The notes under the pieces: model-generated | Seen by the model: the letters and a program-made list of their open reading frames with translations, nothing else | Database searches by the model: none | What the model was told of the DNA's origin: nothing | Shown: piece after piece, positions 1-7,668 of the stretch | How positions within the stretch are numbered: position 1 is the first letter of the stretch | How the letters are laid out: each line of letters opens with the position of its first letter | Program-made: the position numbers and the translations under genes | NCBI GenBank assembly: GCA_964654825.1 | Contig: CAZZKG010000043.1 | Span: forward strand, 1 to 32,934 | Direction of reading: 5' to 3' | DNA: 32,934 nucleotides | From: CAZZKG01 sp964654825 | Lineage (GTDB): Bacteria > Gemmatimonadota > CAZMKB01

Positions 1-45
1 TAATTCGGAAAGGTCCGTTTCGACAACAACGTATCGGAGGTTTCC

Positions 46-3000
46 ATGAAAAATGGAAGAAGCCCTTTCTCATATGTAACCACCCTCGTTCTCCTCACAC
101 TGCCGATCCTTGCAGCCGGCACTCAGGCTCATGATTCCCACGGTGACCGGTGGCTTGTGCGGGTCGAGGCGAAAGCTGGCGAGAGCGTCAACAGTCTCTT
201 AGAATCCGGTTTCAATGTCGTGAAGAACATGACGGAAGCGTATTTTCTCACCGGGGATGAAGGTGACCTGGTCAAGCTTCGAAAACTCGGTTACCGCTTC
301 TCCCTGCTCGATGAGAACCCGGATCAGAAGGAGTACTACCTGGTTCTACTGAGACCCGGTATGGAAGCATCTATCGTCGAACCCTGCGCAGAACTTCTGA
401 CGACGGTTGGCCGCTACGCCCTCGTCTCATCCAGCACCGAGCGGATACGGCAGACCCTCCCCCTCGGTGTCGAGATCGAACGGCTCCGTCTCTCGGCGAT
501 ACGGCCACTGTATGAGAGTCCCCTCTCACCCCCAGTAGTAGAGTGGAACGGCCTCATCCAGTCCATGGCCGACTCGATTTCACAGAGCGTCATCGAGGGT
601 CACGTTGACGATCTGGTCGCCTTCGGCACCAGGAGATCCGACACGCCCGGCGGTGTGGCGGCGCAGAATTACCTTCTCGATTACTACCAGAGTCTCGGGA
701 TCGACAGCGTGTACCTGCACGACTTCGACGGCAACGCCGACAACGTGATCGCCGTGATCCCGGGGATCGTCAACCCGGATGAGATCTACATCATCGGGGC
801 TCACTACGACTCCTACACCTACTCGCCCGGAGACGCACCAGGTGCCGACGACAACGGCTCGGGGACGGCCTGCGTGATGGAGGTTGCCCGCATCATGAGC
901 TGCTTCTTCTATGACAAAACGATAATATTCTGCGGCTGGGCATCGGAAGAGTTCGGGCTGATCGGTTCTTCCTACTGGGCCGATGAAGCAGCGGCCAATG
1001 GTTACAACATCCTGGGTTACCTGAATCTCGACATGGAGGGGTACGTGCAGTCCGGCGACATCACCGACCTCGACGTCATCAGCAACACGGAATCCACTCC
1101 TTTGCGGGATGCCGCGTTCCAGGTCGCTTCGGAGTATGTTCCCACGCTGCCTCTGGTGGACGGTTACCTCTTCGGGGCATCAAGTGATCACGCATCGTTC
1201 TGGGACGCGGGGTACCAGGCGATATTCCTCTTCGAAGACTCAGACGAGTACAGCCCCTATATCCACACAACCGACGATATCGTCGGGCTCTCGCTCAACA
1301 ACTTCCCGTTCTGCACCGATATATGCCGGGTTGCCGTCTCGTGGATGGCCACCATGGCCGAACCGTTCAACGTCGCTATCTTTCACTCCCCACTTCCCAA
1401 CACGGAAGAGACGGAACAGCCGTACGAGGTGACCGCCAGGATCATCGGAGCCACTCCCATCCTCGAAGACTCGGTATTCGTCCACTACGCCACCGGCGGC
1501 GAATTCACCGACATACCCATGACAGGTTCCGGACCGGATGAGTTCTCGGCATCCATCCCCGCTCAGCCCAGCGGTACGATGGTGAGTTACTACATATCCG
1601 CCGTCGACTCGGCCGGCAACCTCGGCACCGATCCCTGGGGGGCGCCCGAGGCGGTTCACCGATTTCTCGTGAAGAGGATCGATTTCATCAACATCTCGGC
1701 CACATCCGGCACAGACGACAGCGGTTTCGGTGAAGGGATCGCCTGGGGCGACTACAACGGCGACGGTCTCGAAGACCTTTTCGTCGCCAATTACGGTGGA
1801 GAGAACTCTCTCTATCGTAACGACGGGGGCGGGGTTTTCATCGACGTCGGCGCTGCCGCCGGCGTCGATGACTCGAGGACATGCTTTGCGGCATCGTGGA
1901 GCGACTACGACAACGACGGCCTCCTCGATTTCTACGTGGGAGTGAGGTACGGTACCAACACCCTCTACCACAACAATGGAGATGGGACCTTCACCGATAC
2001 GGCCGCCGGGACGGGCGTCACCGGATCCGATTCGACCTACACCCAGGGCGTGGCCTGGGCCGATTTCGACAACGACGGCAACCTGGATCTCTACGTCGTC
2101 AACAGGTACCTGGACAATGTCCTCTACAGGAACAACGGCAACGAGACCTTTACGAACATCGCCTCCGGTGCCGGAGTCACGGGCGGCGGTACCTGCCAGA
2201 CGGCTCTGTGGGCGGACTATGACGGTGACGGCCTGATTGACCTCTTCCTCACCCGGCAGAACGATGATCGGTGCCTCCTCTACCACAACAACGGCGACTG
2301 GACTTTCACCGAAACCGGCATCGCCGCCGGACTCGCAGACGAGGGCAACTGGGCAGGGGCTGACTGGGGTGATGTGGACAACGACGGCGACCTGGATCTT
2401 TTCATCGCCTGTTCCGGCTGCAGGGACGCACTCTTCACCAATGACGGGGACGGCACATTCACAGATGTTTCGGTCGATGCCGGGATAACCGGCACAACCA
2501 GCTCCCGGAGTCCGAACTTAACCGACTTCGACAACGATGGGCTGCTCGACATCCACATCTCTGCAGGCGGGCCGAACCTCTTCTATCTCAGCATGGGTGA
2601 CGGCTCCTTCATCGAGCTGGGAGGAATTGCCGAGCTCGGAGACTCGGGTCCCGGAGAAGGATCGGCCACAGCCGATGTCGACCTCGACGGCCTTCTCGAT
2701 GTATACACGGCAAACTCGCAGTTTATACCCAACATCCTGTACAAAAACGACAACGGTGGAAACAATTTTCTCTCACTCAGGCTCGAAGGCACTCGCAGCA
2801 ACCGTTCATCCATCGGCGCCGTTGTCAGACTTTACAGTGAAAACCTCGCTATGACAAGGCAGGTGCGCTCGACGAGCGGTCTCTACTCTGAGGAGAGTCT
2901 CACCGTCGAGTTCGGATTGGGCGGCGAGACGGTTGCAGACAGCATTGTCGTCACCTGGCCGGGCGGGAAAACTCGGAAGCTCACGAATATCTCGGCGAAC

Positions 3001-3063
3001 CAGTTTCTGAACGTGAAGGAACCCGGTTTCCCGACCTGGAAGGAGGCCGTTGAGGGGTTTTAA
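46..3063 (+). CDS. Secreted M28 zinc aminopeptidase fused to FG-GAP repeats and an ASPIC/UnbV domain
   Basis: A 1005-residue exported protein. An N-terminal signal peptide (hydrophobic stretch at about 11-25) is followed by an N-terminal prodomain-like region. The M28 peptidase domain covers about 165-440. All the family's metal and catalytic residues are visible: H253 (in AHYDS), D268 (GADDNGSG), E301/E302 (ASEEFG), D329 (LDMEGY) and H382 (SSDHASFW). These predict a two-zinc exopeptidase that releases N-terminal amino acids outside the cell. Residues about 445-545 form an Ig-like beta domain. About 546-900 is a series of FG-GAP/VCBS repeats with Asp-rich calcium loops of the DxDNDGxxD type. 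About 904-990 matches ASPIC/UnbV (IGAVVRLY, VTWPGG). The start is supported by cggagg five bases before ATG. No C-terminal sorting domain is seen. The next gene is convergent. The family call is firm; substrate and surface attachment are inferred. Confidence 0.9.
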   Translation: MKNGRSPFSYVTTLVLLTLPILAAGTQAHDSHGDRWLVRVEAKAGESVNSLLESGFNVVKNMTEAYFLTGDEGDLVKLRKLGYRFSLLDENPDQKEYYLVLLRPGMEASIVEPCAELLTTVGRYALVSSSTERIRQTLPLGVEIERLRLSAIRPLYESPLSPPVVEWNGLIQSMADSISQSVIEGHVDDLVAFGTRRSDTPGGVAAQNYLLDYYQSLGIDSVYLHDFDGNADNVIAVIPGIVNPDEIYIIGAHYDSYTYSPGDAPGADDNGSGTACVMEVARIMSCFFYDKTIIFCGWASEEFGLIGSSYWADEAAANGYNILGYLNLDMEGYVQSGDITDLDVISNTESTPLRDAAFQVASEYVPTLPLVDGYLFGASSDHASFWDAGYQAIFLFEDSDEYSPYIHTTDDIVGLSLNNFPFCTDICRVAVSWMATMAEPFNVAIFHSPLPNTEETEQPYEVTARIIGATPILEDSVFVHYATGGEFTDIPMTGSGPDEFSASIPAQPSGTMVSYYISAVDSAGNLGTDPWGAPEAVHRFLVKRIDFINISATSGTDDSGFGEGIAWGDYNGDGLEDLFVANYGGENSLYRNDGGGVFIDVGAAAGVDDSRTCFAASWSDYDNDGLLDFYVGVRYGTNTLYHNNGDGTFTDTAAGTGVTGSDSTYTQGVAWADFDNDGNLDLYVVNRYLDNVLYRNNGNETFTNIASGAGVTGGGTCQTALWADYDGDGLIDLFLTRQNDDRCLLYHNNGDWTFTETGIAAGLADEGNWAGADWGDVDNDGDLDLFIACSGCRDALFTNDGDGTFTDVSVDAGITGTTSSRSPNLTDFDNDGLLDIHISAGGPNLFYLSMGDGSFIELGGIAELGDSGPGEGSATADVDLDGLLDVYTANSQFIPNILYKNDNGGNNFLSLRLEGTRSNRSSIGAVVRLYSENLAMTRQVRSTSGLYSEESLTVEFGLGGETVADSIVVTWPGGKTRKLTNISANQFLNVKEPGFPTWKEAVEGF

Positions 3064-3147
3064 CCGCAGAACATCACATCGATCGGATGAGTTGTTCATA
3101 CTTTTGCGATATCTTCACTCGGTGTGTGGGAGTGTGAGTCAAGGATT

Positions 3148-3606
3148 TCATTTCCCTTCACATGTTTCGGGCCAGAGCGCCAGGCCGGTCACTTCGTCAA
3201 AATCCCGCACGAGCGGCGGCCCCTCGAAGGACTGAATCACGAACTCGCAGGCGAAGACCACCGTCCCGGGTGCGAGGTGGCCTCCGAAGGCGTTCCCTGC
3301 CTCATCCGCCAGGGTGATGTGAGCGTGTACGAAGGGATCGCCGTCTTTGATTGAAATATTTCCTACGAGTTTGGTGATCTCGAGATGCGTGTCGAGAGTA
3401 AAAAACCGGTACTCGCGCATCCCCTGATCGTAGTACCCGAGGCGGGCTTTCTGCACTGCACCCAGCGCTTCGACACGACCGAGCCGGATGTCCTCCGATC
3501 GGCAGATGCCGGTGATCTCTTCCAGCAGGTCATCACCGTGGTTCAGCCTTCCTATGATGATTTCTCCCGGCTTCGCCTTTTTCAAGATCGCCATATCGAT
3601 CGTCAC
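3148..3606 (-). CDS. PPC/DUF296 domain protein
   Basis: A 152-residue small soluble protein made of a single PPC (plant and prokaryote conserved, DUF296) domain. The hallmark is a metal-binding H94-A-H96 motif (VHAHITLADEAG) followed by H110 in FGGHLAPGTVV. Bacterial members are trimeric metal-binding proteins of unknown function, often annotated 'DNA-binding' by analogy with plant AT-hook proteins. No AT-hook is visible here. It is the last gene of a three-gene operon. The GTG start overlaps the TGA stop of the transketolase-like gene (GTGA), which suggests translational coupling. An ATG at 3594 is an alternative start five codons in. Its fixed place behind two metabolic enzymes hints at a metabolic or regulatory accessory role, but that is inference. 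Confidence 0.82.
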   Translation of the reverse strand: MTIDMAILKKAKPGEIIIGRLNHGDDLLEEITGICRSEDIRLGRVEALGAVQKARLGYYDQGMREYRFFTLDTHLEITKLVGNISIKDGDPFVHAHITLADEAGNAFGGHLAPGTVVFACEFVIQSFEGPPLVRDFDEVTGLALWPETCEGK

Positions 3607-5960
3607 CGCTCCTTCACGAATTTAACGATTCTGTTGAACTGGCTCTCCCCATCGAGCCCGGCTTCGGCTATCACCCTGTCCGCCTGACCGCTCCCGAGGA
3701 AGTGCCCTTTCTGGAAGGGATACATCGTCATGGCGCGACCCCTAGCCGAACATATCCACCGGTACATCGTCGGAAGCGTAAAACCGGTGATCCCCATCGC
3801 CTCGAAAGAGAGCTTTCCGGGGAAGATCTTCTCCTGTTCGGAGGGGGGCAGCAAGGCGAACAGCTCGGCGCTCGCGACATAATAGACGTCGATATCCAAG
3901 CCCTCTTTCTCGAGGAGCGGCAGCGTCTCCTGCACGAAGGCGTAGGCGACAGCACTTCCCTGGAGAACGATTGTCCCTTCACTCTTGCCATGTGCGGCCC
4001 GGAGACGGTAGACACCGGTCTTCGCGGAGGTTACCGGAGCCAGTCCGAGCGCTTCTCTGTCGATGATCACTTCGTTCGGACGGGTGACGAACGGTGCGAT
4101 CACCGCGGGACGTTTCGCCAGTGCCGTCGACACGAGTGTCCAGATCTCCTGAGGTTCCCAGGGTGTCAGCGTGACCATCGTTCCCTTCGGAAAATTCTCC
4201 TGAAGAATCTGCAGCGGCTGTGGATCGGCGTGTGTCGGGCCATCCTCTCCGGTTTTGATCCCCGCATGAGCACATATGAGGACAAACGTCGGGTACGGTT
4301 CGCCTGTGACCGCCTGCCGTGCCTGGCTGCCGATCGCGTGAAGCCTGGTGGCAATGTGACCCAGCGGAGCGATGAAGGCCCCGTATGAAGAGCCCACACC
4401 GATATGGCGGCCGTAAGTCGAGAGGCCGGAAAGGATACCGCATATTGCATCCTCACAGATACCACCGATGGAGAGGAGCCTCGCGCCCGGGTTGTCCGCG
4501 GAATTAAAGAAGCCTTCCGGAAAATCATTCGCCGACAAGTTGACACTCGTCGAGCCCATAAGGTCGGCGGAAGCGGCAAGGATCGCGCCGCCGCTCGTCT
4601 TGTTGAAATAGTTGAGAACACGTCCAAGCTGTGCTCGAAGGGTCGACTTCGTACCGGGCTCGAGTTCGAGCTCGGCCGGTACCTTATCCCGCTCCCGCAC
4701 CGCCGCTTCGTAGACCGCCGCGACCTGTGGGGCTTCACCCCGCGGGCTGCGCTTCAAGCCGTCCAGGCGATCAAGCGAATCGATGATCCTCCCGGCGAGG
4801 GATCTCACGTCCAGGAAATCGCTTTCCATAGTCCGGCGGATGAGGAGCAGTGCATCCCAGTAACACTCCTCGACCACGTCAGCCTTCAAACCACCCTCGC
4901 ACCGCTGGCATTCCGATTCACACGTGGGCAGCTTCCCGTCAATACCATCGATAAGAGGCTTCACCGCTTTGTAGAACCCGTCGGTACAGAGCGCATGTCC
5001 AGCGCCGTGCGATGCCCGCCCCTCTATGCCGTACTGCCATCCCTTCGTCGTGCGGTACACGATCGCCGTGGGCTGATTGTTGTCCATCGCCAGAGCTCTC
5101 TGTTGCGCTGCGGCAATCTGCTGTAAGTCCGTGCCGTCGGGGACCAGGATCACGTTCCAATCATGAAGATAGGCGAATTCCATCGGGTTCCACTGTACGT
5201 AGTCGCCGGGTTTGCCGCCGTCCCTGCACACGTGGTTCGAATCGATCGACGCCTGGTTCCAGTCTATGTGCATCACGACGTTTTTCAGTGATGCGGTACC
5301 TGCCGCTGCCATAGCTTCGCTCACCCGTCCCGGTGTCATACCGCCTTCACCCTCTACGATGTGTACACGTGGGGCGTGTTTTCCCCAGTAGTCGATCGCG
5401 CCCCATGCAAGTCCGAGCGAACTCGCTACCCCGACGCCCGAAGCGCCGGTGGAGAGACGGACGAACGGAGTGGTCGGTGTAGGGTGGCCGTCTAATGCTT
5501 TCGAGTGAAACTTAGAAAAGAGGGGGGTGCCGGTGATGGGATTCCGGCGGAAGCCGAGGAGGTCTTCGAGACGGAGCTGCTTAGCGATGTCTCCGGGTAG
5601 AAGGTCGGGGGCTCCGACGCGGATGATCTCGTTTCTGAGGGCCCACATCGCATATAGCCCCAGGGCCTTGTGGCCTGCGGCGTACGATATCAAATCGGCA
5701 TCAGCCCTGTCGGGACCTGAAACATCGTGGTCCATCGTATTGAAAATAATACCGGCGACGAAACGGCCCGACGAGATAGAACCTCCCGGGTGACCCGACA
5801 TCGGAACGTAGTTGTACATCAACGCGCAGAGTGACCGGTAGATGAGGTCGAAGGTCTCGCGGGTCTCTATTTCTTTATCAGTAAGGGGCTTTGCGATTGT
5901 CTTCAGCTCTTCCGAGATGTCGACATAGATCCCTCGTCTCGGTCCAAACGCCAATCCCAT
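3603..5960 (-). CDS. Transketolase-like thiamine-diphosphate enzyme
   Basis: A 785-residue protein with the full transketolase layout. The N-terminal TPP-binding half carries SGHPGGS (H57) and the diphosphate/Mg motif at 204-206 followed by WNQASID. The middle pyrimidine-binding domain carries the probable catalytic glutamate E503 (GGICEDAICG) and the conserved GEDGPTHADPQPLQ segment. A C-terminal domain follows. Family members move two-carbon ketol units between sugar phosphates. The Mg-binding triplet reads GEG where classical transketolases have GDG, and the protein is longer than the usual 620-670 residues, so it may be a divergent subfamily with another substrate. Start: ATG with aaggag six bases upstream. 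It lies 27 bases after the aminotransferase and overlaps the PPC gene by four bases. The transketolase superfamily is certain; the reaction is not. Confidence 0.85.
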   Translation of the reverse strand: MGLAFGPRRGIYVDISEELKTIAKPLTDKEIETRETFDLIYRSLCALMYNYVPMSGHPGGSISSGRFVAGIIFNTMDHDVSGPDRADADLISYAAGHKALGLYAMWALRNEIIRVGAPDLLPGDIAKQLRLEDLLGFRRNPITGTPLFSKFHSKALDGHPTPTTPFVRLSTGASGVGVASSLGLAWGAIDYWGKHAPRVHIVEGEGGMTPGRVSEAMAAAGTASLKNVVMHIDWNQASIDSNHVCRDGGKPGDYVQWNPMEFAYLHDWNVILVPDGTDLQQIAAAQQRALAMDNNQPTAIVYRTTKGWQYGIEGRASHGAGHALCTDGFYKAVKPLIDGIDGKLPTCESECQRCEGGLKADVVEECYWDALLLIRRTMESDFLDVRSLAGRIIDSLDRLDGLKRSPRGEAPQVAAVYEAAVRERDKVPAELELEPGTKSTLRAQLGRVLNYFNKTSGGAILAASADLMGSTSVNLSANDFPEGFFNSADNPGARLLSIGGICEDAICGILSGLSTYGRHIGVGSSYGAFIAPLGHIATRLHAIGSQARQAVTGEPYPTFVLICAHAGIKTGEDGPTHADPQPLQILQENFPKGTMVTLTPWEPQEIWTLVSTALAKRPAVIAPFVTRPNEVIIDREALGLAPVTSAKTGVYRLRAAHGKSEGTIVLQGSAVAYAFVQETLPLLEKEGLDIDVYYVASAELFALLPPSEQEKIFPGKLSFEAMGITGFTLPTMYRWICSARGRAMTMYPFQKGHFLGSGQADRVIAEAGLDGESQFNRIVKFVKER

Positions 5961-5987
5961 AATCTGCTCCTTTCACGATATTTTATA

Positions 5988-7286
5988 CTAGTACAGATGT
6001 TCACCCTGTTCGAAGAACTTCCGGAAGCCTTCCCGATCCTGTGTCGCAGCCTCAATTCTTTTGACGCCCTCCTCCAGAAGCTCCATACTGGTGGCTGTCG
6101 AAAGCCGCAGATAGTGTTTGCCCTCACTCCCGATGTGGCCGAACGACTGCCGGTCCATGGTCGCGACACCATGGTGATACAGGACGAACATCTGGAACAT
6201 CGTCGACGGGCTGGTCTTATTCTTCATGTCGGGGTCGAGTTTACTGTGAGCGTCGATGATACCGAGTGTACGGCAGGCGCCGCTTATGTTCGGAAAGACG
6301 TAGAATGCCCCTTCCGGCTTCATACAGCTGATGCCGTCGATGGCGTTGAGGGCACCGACGACGAAGTCGCGTCTCTTTTCGAACTCACGAGACATGTTGG
6401 CGACTATCTCCCTGTTCTCTTCCCCGTCAAGGGCCTGTTTTCCCGCCTCCTGAATAAAGGGCGGGGTGCAGGAGATGATGTTGATATTCAGCTGCCGGAA
6501 GACCATGGCCTCCTCGACGGTCGGCAGGACCGCGTAGCCGAGACGCCACCCCGTCATTGCGAAGGACTTGGAGTGACCGCTTACCATGATCGTTTTCTCC
6601 TGCATCCCTGGTATTGAAACGATGCTCTTGTGCTTCTTTCCATCGAAGATGATGTCTTCGTACACCTCATCCGAATAGATACGTATGTTTGGTGATGCTT
6701 TCTCTTTGATCACCTTCGCGACGTCTTTCAGATCATCCTCGGTGAGCACCCCACCGGTCGGATTGGACGGTGAATTGATTATCAACACCTTCGTCTTCGG
6801 CGTAATCAGTTTCTCGAGCTCGGCCGCAGTGAATCGAAATCCTATCTCCTCTTCGAGGTGAAGAGGGACCGTCTTCGCACCGACAAAAGTGACCCATGAT
6901 TCGTAAATGGGAAAACCGGGACTTGGATAGATGACCTCGTCTCCGGGATTGACGTAGGTCATCATTGTGTAGGAAATCGGCGGTTTGGCACCGGTGGTGA
7001 CGACGATCTGCTCCGGGACGACCTCGATACCGCGTGTCTCGCCGACCTGGCGGGCAATCGACTGGCGAAACGGCGGGATCCCCTGTGGATTGGTGTAGTG
7101 GGAATTCCCGGCGTTGATATTCTCGATGGCGACCCGGTTGATGTTGTCGGCACTGTTGAAGTCCGGCTCACCGAGGTTGAGCTTTACGACTTTCATGCCC
7201 TTCTGCTCGCACCGGGCGATGTCGTCCCCGATCTTGAAGGCATTTTCAGTTCCGAGGTCGTTGATACGGTCAGCAAACGTATTCAT
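5988..7286 (-). CDS. Class I/II PLP-dependent aminotransferase
   Basis: A fold-type I aminotransferase of about 432 residues, of the aspartate/aromatic aminotransferase group. Visible marks are the substrate-arm region LNLGEPDF, the cofactor segment TTGAKPPISYT, the NSPSNPTGG motif, YSDEVYED, and the PLP lysine K240 in SGHSKSFAMTGWRLG. It would move an amino group between an amino acid and a 2-oxo acid in the cytoplasm. The reading frame is open six codons further upstream to a TTG. The ATG at 7286 is chosen because ggggggaggt lies just before it, an unusually strong ribosome-binding site. It heads the operon with the transketolase-like and PPC genes, and a consensus-like promoter lies upstream. 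The amino-acid specificity cannot be read from the sequence. Confidence 0.9.
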   Translation of the reverse strand: MNTFADRINDLGTENAFKIGDDIARCEQKGMKVVKLNLGEPDFNSADNINRVAIENINAGNSHYTNPQGIPPFRQSIARQVGETRGIEVVPEQIVVTTGAKPPISYTMMTYVNPGDEVIYPSPGFPIYESWVTFVGAKTVPLHLEEEIGFRFTAAELEKLITPKTKVLIINSPSNPTGGVLTEDDLKDVAKVIKEKASPNIRIYSDEVYEDIIFDGKKHKSIVSIPGMQEKTIMVSGHSKSFAMTGWRLGYAVLPTVEEAMVFRQLNINIISCTPPFIQEAGKQALDGEENREIVANMSREFEKRRDFVVGALNAIDGISCMKPEGAFYVFPNISGACRTLGIIDAHSKLDPDMKNKTSPSTMFQMFVLYHHGVATMDRQSFGHIGSEGKHYLRLSTATSMELLEEGVKRIEAATQDREGFRKFFEQGEHLY

Positions 7287-7355
7287 GAGAGTACCTCCCC
7301 CCAAAAGTCATCAGAAATGTGATTTCAGGATCTCGATAATCGTAACTGAGGATGT

Positions 7356-7385
7356 ATAATACATAAATCTTTCTTTACTTGTCAA
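7356..7385 (-). promoter_or_regulatory. Sigma70-type promoter of the aminotransferase operon
   Basis: On the minus strand a perfect TTGACA (7385-7380) is followed after 18 bases by TATTAT (7361-7356). The start codon lies 70 bases downstream at 7286. The -10 region sits within a 13-base palindrome (7352-7364, ATGTAT-A-ATACAT), so a repressor could act here. Seen in the sequence; activity is inferred. Confidence 0.7.
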
Positions 7386-7500
7386 GAAATTCAGGCCGAT
7401 GTGTACCAGGGAAAACAGGGAGGACCGGTGTTCAGCGGGACTCCTGGAGATAGCTGATACGCGGGACAGAGGTCGGGGCCGAAACTATAGAAACGGTCCT

Positions 7501-7528
7501 GTCTGTCCCGCGCTGATCCAGATTCGAA
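7501..7528. repeat. 28-base dispersed repeat, copy 1
   Basis: This stretch (gtctgtcccgcgctgat, then ccagattcgaa) matches 11718-11745 at 26 of 28 positions in the same orientation. It lies 141 bases past the asnB stop. Its first bases (tctgtcccgcg, 7502-7512) are the exact inverse of 7460-7470, so this copy can form an 11-base-pair stem with a 31-base loop. Function unknown. Confidence 0.6.
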
Positions 7529-7668
7529 GAGGTACGTATGTTCCTGCTGGTCTCTCTCGGTCCCTGTGTGCCGTAAAACCCCACATCACTTATAATCATT
7601 GAAACTGCAAGAGTTAACCTCTCAAGGATGCCCCGAATTGTATTCCACCATCGAGGAAGCTCCCTGGT

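Larger units (their letters stand above)
7287..7668. other. 382-base intergenic region
   Basis: It holds the aminotransferase operon promoter (7356-7385), an 11-base inverted repeat (7460-7470 with 7502-7512) and one copy of a 28-base dispersed repeat (7501-7528). The rest, 7529-7668, lies downstream of asnB and shows no convincing gene or RNA. Confidence 0.6.

Noticed and set aside
1240..2286. Long open frame (348 codons) on the minus strand inside the M28/FG-GAP gene
   Set aside because: It is the antisense shadow of the Asp/Gly-rich FG-GAP repeats, has low-complexity Val-rich content and shows no signal or ribosome-binding support.
1681..2750. Periodic DNA similarity that could suggest a repeat array
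   Set aside because: The periodicity comes from protein-level FG-GAP repeats (gac-aac-gac-ggc codons), not from a CRISPR or tandem DNA array.
7287..7304. Upstream TTG start for the aminotransferase
   Set aside because: The strong ggggggaggt lies between this TTG and the ATG at 7286, so it must serve the ATG. The six extra residues (MGGGTL) are translated ribosome-binding-site sequence.
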